DNA of 64,000 bases from Sparassis latifolia (taxonomy: Eukaryota > Basidiomycota > Agaricomycetes > Polyporales > Sparassidaceae), in the NCBI GenBank assembly GCA_018466975.1, contig JAENRS010000014.1, positions 62,001 to 126,000 on the forward strand, read 5' to 3'. The position numbers and the translations under genes were made by a program. Below are positions 1-11,226 of this stretch, piece by piece (the first letter of the stretch is position 1; each line of letters opens with the position of its first letter). The notes under the pieces were generated by a model that made no database searches, had not been told where the DNA came from, and saw only the letters and a program-made list of their open reading frames with translations.

Positions 1-1398
1 CGGGGCCGCCCAAAGATCACCATTGAGCCGGCCTTCTTTAAGTTCGCCATGGACATGGGGTCGAACTCGGACCTCAGACGCTTTTTCAACTGCTGTACGA
101 GGACAGTGCGTCGTCGCGCCATAGAGCACGAACTCAGCATACTCGGTTTACCCGTGTACACAGAGCTGCAGGCCACGGATGGCTCCCTGCTTCGTCAGTA
201 TCGCTCAGCCCCAGCCCGTCCCTTGACGTTGTCCGACGATGGGCTTGACCACGCCATTGGGAATATCCTGGAGGTGTTCCCTCACTTTGGACGTAGGATG
301 ATCCATGGCCATATCAAGGCTCAGGGTCAAAGTATTGCACGCAAGCGCATAGAAGCCTCGTACGAGCAAGTGCTTGGTGCACCGGCCGTCTTCGGTGCTC
401 GACGTCCACTAGTGTGGCGCAAATATTCAGTACCTGGCCCACTTTCCCTTGTTCATCATGATGGACAGCACGGTGCGTTTTGTCCGCTCTGTTCTGCCAG
501 TACTCGTTGACTTTTCTGCAGGGCTCATCCACTTCAAACTCATTACACATTGCTTCATTGACGGCTATTCGCGGTTTGTTCTTGGAATCCGAGTGCACAG
601 CAACAACCCGCGCGTCCACAGTGCTGCATTTATTTCAGGATGCGGTGGATCAATTTGGAATTCCAAGCCGTGTACGGGGGGACCATGGCACCGAGAATCT
701 CGGCGTAGCGCAGTGGATGGAGGAAAATAAGGGTTTAGATCGGGGATCATACATCTGGGGCCGGTGCGTGAATAGACCTTCACTATGCAGGAACCCTCAC
801 GGACGTGATGGCCAGGGGCGTTCATAATACCCGGATTGAACGTTTATGGGTTGATGTGACCTCCGGGTACGGTGAGAAGTGGCTTGTATTTTTCTGTCAG
901 CTCGAGATACACTGGGGGTGGGACATCCACAACCCTGACCATGTGTGGCTACTTCACCATCTATTCCTACCCGCCATCAACCAACATGCTTTGGAGTGGG
1001 CAGAGGCATGGAATGCACATCGTATCTCAATGCAGGATTCTCGTCCCCGAAGCCCACGGGATATGTTCACCTTTGGGATGGTCCAGGAAGGCCCACGTGG
1101 ACTCGAGCAATTCTTAGAGCCAATTGATGACCTTACTGGCGAGTCCCTAGACGATTTTGGCATTGATTGGGGCACCTATCGGGATGACAGAATCATGTCA
1201 CATTTTTTTGAGCACAACCCCATTGAAAGTGCAACATTTACCCCGAGTCTTGTGGAACTGAGTCAACCAACCGCGCATGAGGAGAAGACTTTGACGGAGG
1301 CGGAGAAACAGGTGACAGCGCTCCGCTGGCAACCAATCTTGCAACGTCTTGATCTGTTTGCAAGTACACGTGGCGTACAGCGGAGTCATTACGAGTAG
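1..1398 (+). pseudogene. DDE-type integrase-core protein (mobile-element derived), frameshifted
   Basis: The reading enters from the left edge and changes frame near 460-520, 600-640 and 760-810 before running open to a stop at 1398. In order it shows an N-terminal helical region, a DGQHG motif (about 458-470), a GDHGTEN motif (about 675-700) and NTRIERLWVD (about 826-857). I read the D, D and E of these motifs as the DDE triad of the basidiomycete 'integrase core domain' family. The C-terminal half (805-1398) is open for 197 codons, and conserved segments such as WLLHHLFLPAINQ and the SPRDMFTFGMV region remain readable. Family members act as transposase or integrase-like enzymes of repeats. 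At least three frame changes mean no functional product is expected. The 5' end lies outside the window. Confidence 0.8.
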
Positions 1399-1468
1399 GC
1401 AGAGGCCTCGTAATTAATTCCGGCTGTGTCGAAAGCATATTAAAGTCTTTTTAATATACACCATGTCC

Positions 1469-2676
1469 CTACATATGCATAGGGAACCTCGCAAGAGCAG
1501 CTAAGATTCGAGCGGCTACACCATTGGCGTACGCCTCACGCTCAGCTTCTGAAAGGTCAGAGACCATCCGACCACCTAGTTCAACCCACTGAAAAATCGA
1601 GCCACCGGTCCAAAACACAAGAGAACCTCGCATCCCCTTGGAGATGAGAAGGGTATTGTAGTGGGTAAACAAGGCCGATGGGATGAACACGGGCACGCCG
1701 GGGCCCACCTCGATCTCATAACCAAGTTCTGCAATGCCAATTCGGCAATCTTGCGAAGGATCGAAGGTTCCGTATGGCATAATACAGCACAAGCCAGGGC
1801 CATAGTTGGTGGAGTCGAGGTGGGGCAAAGTGACCACAACGCCGACGTTGAAGGCAAATGAAGTAAAAGGGTAGAATAGGGCCTCCAAGCCCGCATCCTG
1901 TCGCAGAACGTAGTCGAGAGTGGCCGCGTAATGCGCATATAGAGCAGGAAATTGAGACTTGAATATACCTATGTCGGCTTCTATGTGAGGTTATGTGTAC
2001 AGATGTATGGTTTAAACCCACCGTTTACGAGTGCGACCACTGGCTGCAGGAGTTTCCCAAGCTCGTGCACCACGTCGGTGTGCTTGAGGTAGTAAAGAGA
2101 CATGCGAGGCCTCTGTCTCGCTATGGTCAACCTCTGGAGGCTCACATTCGGAACGGAGAGCGCTCACCACCTGATTGTCCCGGTGCAAGGTGAAATAATA
2201 CTGGAGGAAGTTTCCCCGACTGGAACCGGAATACGTCGGCTTGATGCCACTCTGTCGCAAGTACTCTACAGCGGCTATTGCCACAGAGTTGGCGTGGAAG
2301 GTGGCCGGCCCTGTGAAGGAGCGGTAGATGACGAGCCGCCCTTCAGAGTCACAGATGTATGCAGCCGTGCTACCTCCAATTTGAGCTCGGTTGTATGAAA
2401 TGCACTTGAATTGGCCCTTACCCATTGGCGCACTCGATGACTTCTCGCCGGAGTGGGCGCTCTGATTTGACGCGGCTCCCGATGTAACCTCCGGGCATCT
2501 TCCTCTGGGCCAGGGAGGTCGTACTCTGCACGCGCGTGCCACTTTCCTTCTTCTTGTTGGCACGAGCCACAGCGCGAGTAACTGTCCTCTTCCCAACGTA
2601 ATCTCGCCGGCGTACAGTGCGGCGAGGGCCGACTCCCCCGAGGGTGGCATCGAGGTTGGTTACTGAATCTGCGCAT
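1469..2676 (-). pseudogene. TET/JBP-like 2OG-Fe(II) oxygenase family relic
   Basis: On the minus strand an open stretch from about 1990 down to 1469 reads LYAHYAATLDYVLRQDAG and then a core with an H-x-D pair (HLDSTNYGPG), a GTFDP segment, a distal histidine (ALFTHYNTLL) and a following arginine (GMRGSLVFWTGG). This order matches the Fe(II)- and 2-oxoglutarate-binding H-x-D...H...R pattern of the fungal TET/JBP-like family, which expanded together with DNA transposons in mushrooms. An upstream exon-like part (about 2080-2400) contains ICDSEGRLVIYRSFTGP and SSRGNFLQYYFTLHRDNQ, preceded by basic, low-complexity sequence. The parts lie in different frames, joined either by introns or by frameshifts. 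A role in modified-cytosine oxidation is inferred from the family only. Family confidence is moderate; integrity is doubtful. Confidence 0.6.
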
Positions 2677-3153
2677 TCACGAACGGCAGGGGTTGTGTTG
2701 GATATATCCCGTGCACCAGAGCCGTCGCTCTGGCTGCAACCAAGATCAGCAGAGCTACCTTGTGTTCAAAAAGTGAAGGGCCATGCCTGTTTGGGACAAC
2801 AATAGCAGGAGTAGCGTGGTCCGGCTCCTCGGTCCTGCCCTCTTCCGCCTTCCAGACCGCCTCCAAACGCTCTCTCATGGAAACCTCCCCTCGATAGTCC
2901 AAACCACCCTTCGCAAGAGCATCAGCGCGATGAAAGAAGCGGGCGAGTGAGCAGGCGTACCGTCAAAGGCATGGCGGCGTTGCTGGAGCCTGTGTAACAC
3001 TGGGTGAGCCCATCATGCTGGTCAATCCTGAGGCAAAAGCCGACGACAGATAGCAGGCCGCAGGCAGCGCGAGCGATAGAGGTCTCCTTCGAGCTCGCGC
3101 TACCTACCGCCCGCAAGGCCTGTGTACATGCGGCAGATGGGAAAGGTAGGCGG

Positions 3154-3205
3154 AGCACCACCCCATGGGCGATATGGGTCTCCTTCAAACCCATGGGACG
3201 GTGCT
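3154..3205. repeat. Stem-loop (16-bp imperfect inverted repeat)
   Basis: The left arm (3154-3169) and right arm (3190-3205) are reverse complements at 14 of 16 bases and enclose a 20-nt loop. Both arms contain CCCATGGG. Function unknown. Confidence 0.55.
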
Positions 3206-3382
3206 CTGCCTGAGATAAGAGAGCAGCGTACCGAACGACGAGGAGATCCCAAGACTAGCGCAGAGGAAGTGCAGCGGCGGAGTGATGGGACAGCTCGCGC
3301 AGTGGACGGTTGGGAGGTGGGGGGTGGGAAAGGGTCGGCGGGTGAATTTATGGTAAACCGCCAAAAAAATTTGTTGTGCGCT

Positions 3383-3451
3383 GTTGACGCGTTTTGTTGA
3401 CGCGTCTCCTTTGTTGACGTGTTCTGTTGACGTGTTTTGTTGTTGACGCGT
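3383..3451 (+). repeat. Cluster of five GTTGACGYGT units
   Basis: Five copies of GTTGACGCGT or GTTGACGTGT lie within 69 bp with spacers of 2-7 nt. The CGC versions contain ACGCGT, the yeast MCB (MBF-binding) core. Whether this is a regulatory array or a degenerate minisatellite cannot be decided from sequence. Confidence 0.7.
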
Positions 3452-3697
3452 CGCGCCTCCACGTGTACGTCCATATGCGGCAGGTGCTGTCCTTCGCCCT
3501 CTGGGCTCGAAGGCGGCCCTACTCTTCGCGGCTGCTGGGACTGCTGCTCCCAGCTTCACGCCCCTTCATCTTGAGGAAGGAATCGATCCAGAACGCGAGC
3601 ACTGCATCAAAACGGCGGCGAATGCGCCTCCCCGGTGTGGCTTCTCTTCTCGACGCAAGAAGCGCGGGCGTGGGCGCAGTGCAGGGACGGGGTGGCA

Positions 3698-3721
3698 ACG
3701 TACGAACGTACGAGCGTACGA
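3698..3721 (+). repeat. Three tandem 8-bp CGTACGA units
   Basis: Three head-to-tail copies of (A/G)CGTACGA, each containing the palindrome CGTACG. No gene context was identified. Confidence 0.6.
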
Positions 3722-4557
3722 GATGCGTCACCGGTCAGAGACTGACGCGAATCCCGCCTTGTCCGTGTCGCAGATTCACGCCTTCCAGGGAGTCCCTGGC
3801 GGTGCACTTGCGTTTGCTAGGTGCTCCTCGAGGGTGCGCGGAGGTGGCGGGGGAGGCGAGCACTGCTGCGTCGAGGGACGAAGGTCGAGGGGGAGGACGT
3901 CGAGCGGAGGCCGGCGATCGAGTGCGGATGGGTAGGTATGCGGGCAGGACCTCGCAACACACCGCCCGCATCTGCGTCCACGAAATCCGCATGAAGGTAT
4001 GTGCGCGTTTATTCGCGTTTCGTGCGGGCGTTTATGCCCTCGGAGGAAAAGAAGACCCGCAAGTTCTCGCATTTGGGTTTGGTAGACGGTGAGCTCATTC
4101 AATTTGTACGCCAAAATCACTTCTCAAGCACGCGGAAATTCTGCATCCGTACTCAGACAAATATCTGCTCTAGGGACGACCGCCTCAAGCTACCAGGGCC
4201 CCGGCGTCTCCCGCGAAGACGCGCATCATTACGCTTTTCCTCGTCCGGATTCGTTCTCTTCACAGGCAGCGCACCTAACCTTTTCGCGGATCTGAGGGCA
4301 AAAGAAGTGGGGGCATGAACCTTGAAACCGGGAGCTCGCCAGGGGATCGGGAGCCTTCATTGGCTCCCCGGAGGACTTCTCTTGAGCCGCGTCGAAAAGT
4401 GCGTTGATGCGCCGCTGGGCCGCAGATGTTTCGTGAGAAGTCGTGACAGAAACACCGTCCGAAACTATCGAGACATCATGTAACGAAGGAGAGCGGCTTA
4501 TGTTGTCGTCGCGATCACGTTCCCGCTCGACAATCAATATATATCTACCACAATAAG

Positions 4558-5335
4558 TTACTCGAATAGTATTGAACTGCCTTGCAGGAGACCACACAGA
4601 CAACGTACAGCTACATATGTCGTGCTAGAAAAGTACAAGGAGAACGGAAGGGGGCTATGGACTAGGAACTTCGTCGATGGTGCGTGAAAAGTGACAGCAA
4701 GAACACAGCGGATCGAACCAGGAAAGCAGTTCGTAAGATTAGAACACCCATACGGTCGTGTAGAGGATGTCCTGGATGTGCTAGGCACCAGATCGGGCTT
4801 CATTACCACGGAATTGCCTCTGACAAAGACCGGCATAGGTGCCAATTGGAGACAACGTCGAGACAGGGGCAACCGGTGCAACAGACAGAGCCCGGAGAGA
4901 TGATATTTGAGCGATGCTCCGCGTTGGAACCGGCACCCAGGCGATACCTCTTGAATTAGGCTGAAATCGAGTTCGAGCACTGCAGAACAGGGTGAGCGTC
5001 AGCCTGGCAATGGAATGACAAGATTGGTGCCTCTTGACCTTGGCCTTGGAGTACTCAAACTTTGGTGCAGACGCCAAGGTGCCCCACACTCACAGAGGGC
5101 CTCGGGCGACCAGCTGTTGGTAGTCTAAAGTTGTTTAGCCCCAAGCAGAACAGTCATCCGAGAATTAAAGGGCACGTACTGAGTAGAATCCGCCACAATC
5201 AGTGGCGATATATCCCCCCTTGGCCATTGCAACAAGTGTGCCGGATTGAGCTCGAACTGTGTGCATGATCCAGGGGTGTCCACAACCAGAGCAAGGCTCC
5301 TGCGCACCATCGGCTTCCTAGGGAGGGATTTTACT
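4558..5335 (-). other. Unrecognised coding-like sequence joined to the end of copy A
   Basis: This sequence follows the FAS ACP segment of copy A on the minus strand and is absent from copy B, whose sequence continues as normal FAS instead. Two open minus-strand stretches (about 5125-5330 and 4781-5089) have no motif I recognise. The break with copy B lies at about 5336, where A stops matching. It could be another captured gene fragment or ordinary flanking DNA. Confidence 0.4.
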
Positions 5336-7735
5336 ACCCACGACGTGGGAGACGAGGCCAGAGCTATACTTGCCCAGTGACCCCGAAAAGCCAGTGCCAA
5401 GAGCCGATCCTTCTCAGGAGCAGACGTGAACTCCAGCCGCAGATCGCCGAGAATTTCGTTTTGCAGAGTCGACTCGCCCCAAACGAAGTCCTTAATCGAG
5501 GTCGAGAGCGGCATTTCCTTCACCTTATTATTGAGCTTCTGAGCGACGACCACAGAGAGAATTTCGACGGCTTTCAAGGGAACATCTTCAACCCTAACGG
5601 GCAAGCCGAGACCGGAGCAGCAGGGACAGTAACGGGCACAGCTGCTGGTGCGGGAGTAGCAACAGCTTCGGGAGGGGACTCGACAGCAGCAGCCTCACCC
5701 TGATCCGTGAACTGGTAGTACACCTCCTTGGTGTTCTTCGCATGACAAAGGATCGCACGACTTCGGCTAACCGAATCCTCTTGCACCTCCTACTTCGCTT
5801 TCAGAGTCCTCGTCGCCATGCCTGTAAGCGCTGACGAAGGTTCGCTCTCGATGGAACGCTCGAAATCGTAGTGGTGGGCAATACCCCACCTTCTCCATGC
5901 TCATCTTCAGGTAGTTCAAGATGTTGGTCATGGTTTGCAGAGCGACCAATTCATCGGCACAGGCATATTGTTGACCTGGCAACGAAACAAAGTATGAATT
6001 GAGAGAACCATGTCAACTTCATTAGTTTTATCCACGGCATACGTTGTAATTGACGATCTCGAGCAAGCACTGTGTGTGCGGTGAGCGATATCGTCGATAA
6101 CCTCGCGCAGCGCAGTAGCCGTGAAAGTCTTCGAGATGCGGCTTGGGCTCACCGCGCACAGGTGGAAGGGTTCTGAGCTTCACGCTCAACAGCGCGTGGC
6201 ATAGTGATACCACGGTAGAAGACGACGTCAAGAAGGGACGAGATGGGGAGGACGTCAGCAATAGATGCGAGAGCCGAATATTCTCCCAAAGAGCATCCGG
6301 TGAATGCGGAGTCTTCTGATCAAACGAAGTCTTTCGAACGCATGTCCTCGAAGACGGCACGTTCGGTCATGACTTGCGCGATCGGCCAAACTGTGTGGCA
6401 CACAAGAGTCCAGATAGATGACTGAATGTGTAGCAGAAGAGTCTTCACGCTACCGTCCCCGTCTATATTGTCGTAGTTCATATACATGTGCCGCTGCTGC
6501 ATGGCCTGACCCTTGATGCCACCAAAATGGATAGTCTTCTCCTCCAGGTTGTCCTTGACGATCTCAATAATAGAGAAGCCATAGACAGCAGTAAGATGAA
6601 TATCGGCAGCATCCCAGACAGATCGAGCAGCTGGAGCGGACTTATAGAAGTCCATAGCCATACCCTGCTCTTGGGAACCTTGGCCAGTGAAGACAAAGAC
6701 GGTCTTAGGCTACGCGACTTCCGCAGTGCGTTCCAAAACCTTCTCACCCTTGTCATTGAATGTCTCGACCTTGACAACAGTGTTGCCATCCTGTATGTCG
6801 CTGTGCCTGGTCTTCATCCGAAGCTCATCCCCAGGAATGACCATTCCTACGAAGGCGACGTCATATCTGGTGCATTCATCAGTGAGAGCTACACATGTCA
6901 TATCGACGGACTTACGCGACAACTCGCTCCGGGCGACCTTGCACAACGACCGTCTCAACGTAGCGCCTGGCAGCGAGCTCGACCACATGCTGTGCGTGAT
7001 TGTGGGGGAAACACCTGCCAAATCGGCGAAGTAGGAGTTGACGTGGATGGGATTGAAGTTACCAGAGGCCTCGGAGTAAGGCTCGTTCGTCGCCGAGAAG
7101 TTGAAGACGGCTGCACCCGCCTTCGTCATGGTGTACCCATTCAGAAGAGGCACTCAGAGACCTTGGGGCTTGCAGGGACGCGAGATAATTGGGTTACCCC
7201 CGCTGTCACGTCCTGCAGGAAATCAACGGCACCGACCTAGATTAGACGTTTGATCTGGTCGCGGACACAAATGTCGCTGGAGACTGGTATCGACTTGCAA
7301 CATGTCTTGCTACGGTAGGTGACCTCGAACTTCACACAGCCTGAAGCAGTTTCGACGGGCGATCCCACTCAAACCACTCCTCCGACTGCAATACTCCCAC
7401 GTCAGCTTCGGTCGCCAATTCTATGGAGTTTCGGTCGCCAATTCTATGGAGTAATCCAGAGCACCGAGAAATTCGAATGTGTTGTCGTATTCGGAGTAGT
7501 TACCACGGTAGAGGAAAGTAGACACAACCTCGATTACGGCCTTTCTACCTCCGATAGCGAAGCCTTTAACTCACACAGCCTTGCCGGCATTGCGGTTGAC
7601 AACGGAGACAATGTGTGTCTCAACCCTGAAAACATCACCCGCCTGAAGATGCTTAGAGTCATCAACAAGACGGAAGCCGTACGACAGATGGACGAGCTCA
7701 AGAAGATCGCCACAATGGTCGAAGGAAAGATCGAT
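5336..7735 (-). pseudogene. Fatty-acid synthase fragment (DH, MPT and ACP parts), copy A
   Basis: Reading down from 7735, a hot-dog dehydratase part (DLSFDHCGDLLELV, then NEPYSEASGNFNPIHVNSYF near 7080) is followed by the acyl-enzyme transferase opening VFVFTGQGSQEQGMAMDFY (about 6700-6645) and FGGIKGQAMQQRHMYMNYD (about 6520-6470). Next come [18 protein letters not shown] (active-site GxSxG type, about 6300-6250) and an alanine/proline linker. The ACP-type segment LSTSIKDFVWGESTLQNEIL is at about 5520-5450. This order fits the single-chain basidiomycete FAS, which makes long-chain acyl-CoA in the cytosol. Frame changes are frequent, and a large part between transferase and ACP (near 5890) is missing. 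The conserved ACP serine region is altered: FVWGES stands where I expect a GGKS-like motif. Not functional. Confidence 0.88.
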
Positions 7736-8262
7736 CTTCTGTGTGAAGTTCTGTAACCGCTTGTTAGCGAAGTTGACGCAGAACTGATCTAGGAGTTCGC
7801 CGCTAGTCATGTTCTGGGGCCGGGTAAGTCAAACAGTCCGATGAACATATTGAAGTCGCCGTGGCAAAGGCGTTGGTTGACGTGTTCGCTCAACCATGCA
7901 AACAGGAGGGAGTATAGCGGCTTCACGAAGTTCGTCTCGGTTATCAGAGGCACCGCCGATCCAGGAAGATTGTACATAGTTCCTTCTTCCCCATCTTCGT
8001 TCTGTACGATAGCGCAGCCTCCAAAGCTTCCGCTGCACGCCCAAGAAATCTGCGACGATATCGAGGACATCCGTGTTGCCCACGACAGCAGCGTCTTCGT
8101 TGCGAGAGCGATCGGTATGGAATTCCAGGTTACCCAGATGGAGAATAGCAGCAACCAGCTGGCACTTCTGCGCGACATGTCTTTTCGAGAATCCCACGCT
8201 CTTCAACGCCACCTTCAACTGATCCAACCGCACGCATCCTCATCCCAGATGCACGAACCATC
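7736..8262 (-). pseudogene. Chitin synthase myosin-motor fragment, copy A
   Basis: The minus strand reads RLDQLKVALKSVGFSKRHVA, QLVAAILHLGNLEFHTDRS, NTDVLDIVADFLGVQ, LFAWLSEHVNQRLCHGDF and NFANKRLQNFTQK. This is the middle of the divergent myosin head found at the N-terminus of myosin-motor chitin synthases (class V/VI type), which move or anchor the chitin-making enzyme at growth sites. The ATP-binding N-terminal half and the whole glycosyltransferase part are absent. The fragment is frameshifted near 8120-8040. It ends at 7736, where the next codon already belongs to the FAS dehydratase in the same frame. Confidence 0.88.
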
Positions 8263-8269
8263 TCGCGAG

Positions 8270-9990
8270 GCATACAACTTGAAATGGCGGGGAGATGGAC
8301 ATCAATTGGACAGGTGACACACATGAGAGAGTCCCTTGCAGACAGTCGTGTCTACAGGGAACCCCATCAAAAGGAATCAGCTGGGGACAATCGTACCCGA
8401 CACGCCAACTGTCCAAGTCGCAGGGATGCTGGACCTTCACGAACCGGTCATCCAATGGCCAATGGCGAAAGTGAACCGTAAGGCGGGGGTGCATTTAGCG
8501 AACTGGATCTATGATGCACGGACGGACCATACTACGAGGTGTACTTCTCGCGGAGTGCCGTGAGCGAGCTCGATCGCACGATCTGCTCTGCACACTGCAA
8601 GTCAGACATGTCTTGCGACGCGCATCACGAAAGGTTTCTGCTGAACATAATCCGCAGGCTAGAGTCAGCGAACCCTCTTCGATCTCTCCCGAAAGATGTC
8701 ACGTACCAGTAACAGCCCGCTCACGTTGACGTCCTAGTCCCTACAGTCCTTAGCGGTCCTGGACGTTCCGTGGTGGCCTCACGGAAGCACTCAACCTCTA
8801 CTTCCGCTCCCTCGCCACTACAAGTTTGCCTGACAGTGCTCTGATGGTGACGGTCTACGTGGCCACGGCTCACGATCGGCCCGCGGACGGCGCGGTACAG
8901 GCCTTTCTTGCAAATGCACAACGACGACGAATACATCTGGCAGTTCGAGTTTCACGACGAACTCGTTGCATAGTCCACGCACCGGGCCCCCAAGCTGACC
9001 GCAGCCATTGAGAACGCAAAGACAGAGGTTCTGGCTCGAACTGAACGATGGACATGTTTGTGCAACACGTCATTTTTGTGTTGAGCAATAGTGGTCTCGA
9101 TCTCGATCGCATCTTGCGCACCTCGGTAGCAAGCCTACCAACGATAAGTCTTCGCGCGCGCCGAACGTAGGGAATTCTGCATGCAAGGAACGCAGGATAG
9201 GGATGAAACTGTCAACGATGAGGCCTGCTGTCCCCCGCTTGTCCGGTGCGAAATCGATGAGTTGAGATATATGAGGCTTGACCGCCTGAGTGAGCTGTGC
9301 GGTAAGGCCCTCATAGTCGATAGGTTCGGGCGTAACGCTGCAAGCTGCGGTACCAAGAACTTCGTGACCACATGAACGACGGACTCCTTCTCTACCTGCG
9401 GAGAAGACCTCGAGATATCCATCGTCTGGAAAAATGAGACACATGTCAGGAATGTTCACGACTTTGCTTCCGCCATCTTGATCGAGATCCTCGTTTGCTT
9501 CTTGCACGGCACGCTGGGTGGGAGGGATATATCCACTGCACGCCTCCGCCTCGGCATCTTCGGCAAGCGGAGGAAGGGCAGTGTCCGCGCAGGAGAGTTC
9601 AACGTCTATGCGTTGCTTCTTGAAGATCGAGTTCCGAGACGCCTTGGAAAGATAACGCGGTGGAAACTCGGTGTCGACGACTTTTTTCGAGATCGACTCT
9701 ATCACCGGCATAAAGCCCTACATCGAGCGTTAGCCGATGGAAATTTGAAGCCGACGTGTGCGCGTAGCTGAAATGACTCACTACGGGGAGGGCATACAAC
9801 TTGCATGCTGACGATCGGACGAGCAGCATCGCCCGCCAGAGACCAACAGGTGTAGATGTCGATTCATACACGCTACGTCTGCGAAACAATCGACGAGGGC
9901 GAGTAATCGTCGCCATGTTACGCACGGCACACCAGCTAGTCGTGTCGGCATCACGACCCTCTGGCTGCATCGCTGAGCCATTGGGAGCTA
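8270..9990 (-). pseudogene. Unidentified sequence X, copy A
   Basis: The longest minus-strand frame (9711-9070, 213 codons) includes LPPLAEDAEAEA, a PDMCLIFPDDGYLEVFSAG segment and YEGLTAQLTQAVKPHISQLI, then FIPILRSLHAEFPTFGA. The remainder toward 8270 is open only in short pieces and includes a Cys-rich stretch (GLCSAETF-type) near 8640. I do not recognise a family. The same sequence precedes the chitin synthase fragment in copies B and C. It is not the normal upstream part of a chitin synthase motor as I know it, so X is probably one or more other captured gene fragments. Confidence 0.5.
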
Positions 9991-11089
9991 CGCACGAGCA
10001 CAACGAGCGGCGGCTGGCTAAACAGCGGCAGGGAATGGTAGGGAGTAGGGTAAATAGCGGTCAGAAGCGGGGAGCAGGTATCGCTATTTCCGAATATGGA
10101 TACGGGGCGCGGGAAGTACTCGGCCACCTAAGGGATTAGACTGGCGAAATCAACGTTTTATTACATAACCACCGATTTATGAACAATTTCTAGGATTTTT
10201 CTCAGGTATCTAGTTAATAAATACACATGTACACTACCAAATGTGAGGAAACCATGTAAATGGAGGTCACCATCGCGCGTGATATGTCGTGACATGGAAA
10301 GCTCTGGAAAAGTTGAGCAGAAAGGGCGGGAGGCGGCAGCGGCGGGACATGCCGGGACCCCCGCGAATCAACTAAGAGCTCCGATCCCGGTGACGATTAG
10401 TCTCGTGACCAGACGTTCACGTGCGACTTACCGAAAACGGACAGAAAGAGAGGAGCAGAACGCCTGGTGAAAGTCGTGTAGAGCGGAGGGGGTATGTAAC
10501 GCTCTCCCCATCAGGAAATCCATGAGGGTGTGACAAGGCATTAGCTACGATTGTAATGTAAACAATTTCCGCACTATGCATCAGTCTTGCGTTCATTCTG
10601 GTCAGGCCTTTTATAGGACAGTTGAGTTGCTGAACATCTAACTGAAGCATCGGCATGCTGTGGGGTTATCGCAGTCAGCACAGCTTGAACTTGTAAGATC
10701 ATATGCATTTCCACAAGGATCAGGCATTATAATTGATCCCACATAGTGCTTAAAAAGAAAACATATCCATTTTTTGCTGTAATGTAAATCTATCTGCATT
10801 ATCTACGAAAACCGTGCCCATATGGCTACACCCCAGGTTCCACGTCGAGGTGGGCATGGCGAGCACAAATCCCGAATCCGCAGAGTGTACCGACGCAACA
10901 CCCGCACCTTATCGCCGACCCCAGCGGCCATTCCGTGAGTGTCCGGCATCTTGATGGTCCAGGTCGGCCATCCAAATAGTCCTCATCGTCGGCCATCCAC
11001 GGTCCTCATCCACGGTCCCCGCAAGTCGTCGTGAGTCATCGGCAAGCCAAGCCCTGCGCGCCCACGATCCGCGGTGCTGGTCAAACATC

Positions 11090-11226
11090 GGCCCTCCATG
11101 GTCTCGGTCAAACGTCGGCCCTCCACGGTCCTGGCCAAATGTTGGCCCTCCACGGTCCTGGCCAAATGTCGGCCCTCCACAGTCCTGGCCAAACGTCGGG
11201 CCCTCCACAGTTCTGGTCCGAGGTCG
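11090..11226. repeat. 27-bp minisatellite, about five units
   Basis: Units begin GGCCCTCCAC and repeat every 27 bp, with small changes and one extra G in the last full unit. On the minus strand the unit would encode a nine-residue repeat, GPTFGQDRG, but no flanking gene structure supports translation. Confidence 0.8.

Larger units (their letters stand above)
2690..4557. other. Non-coding or unrecognised stretch between relic genes
   Basis: Many overlapping open frames occur here because the DNA is GC-rich, but none shows a recognisable motif or a convincing exon chain. The stretch does contain a stem-loop, a GTTGACGYGT cluster and a short CGTACGA tandem, each listed separately. Confidence 0.5.
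5336..10324 (-). mobile_element. Copy A of a chimeric X - chitin synthase motor - FAS repeat
   Basis: Read on the minus strand, 10324 to about 10050 matches the head of copy C (46381-46660), and 10050 to 5336 matches copy B (24651-29365). The order is a non-coding head, unidentified sequence X, a chitin synthase myosin-motor segment and then FAS segments. A and B share the same chimeric junctions, so the chimera formed before the duplication. The A/C outer boundary is sharp: both share CTTTCTGCTCAAC and then differ completely. I see no transposase, no clear terminal inverted repeats and no certain target duplication, so the transfer mechanism is unknown. It may be a gene-capturing transposon or a segmental duplication. 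Confidence 0.75.

Noticed and set aside
3427..4092. 221-codon plus-strand frame as a gene
   Set aside because: It is Arg- and Gly-rich, typical of open frames in GC-rich DNA, with no motif or exon support.
8336..8563. Plus-strand frame inside X of copy A (also present in B) as a separate gene
   Set aside because: It persists in the copies simply because they are near-identical, and it lies opposite the X reading; no independent evidence of coding.
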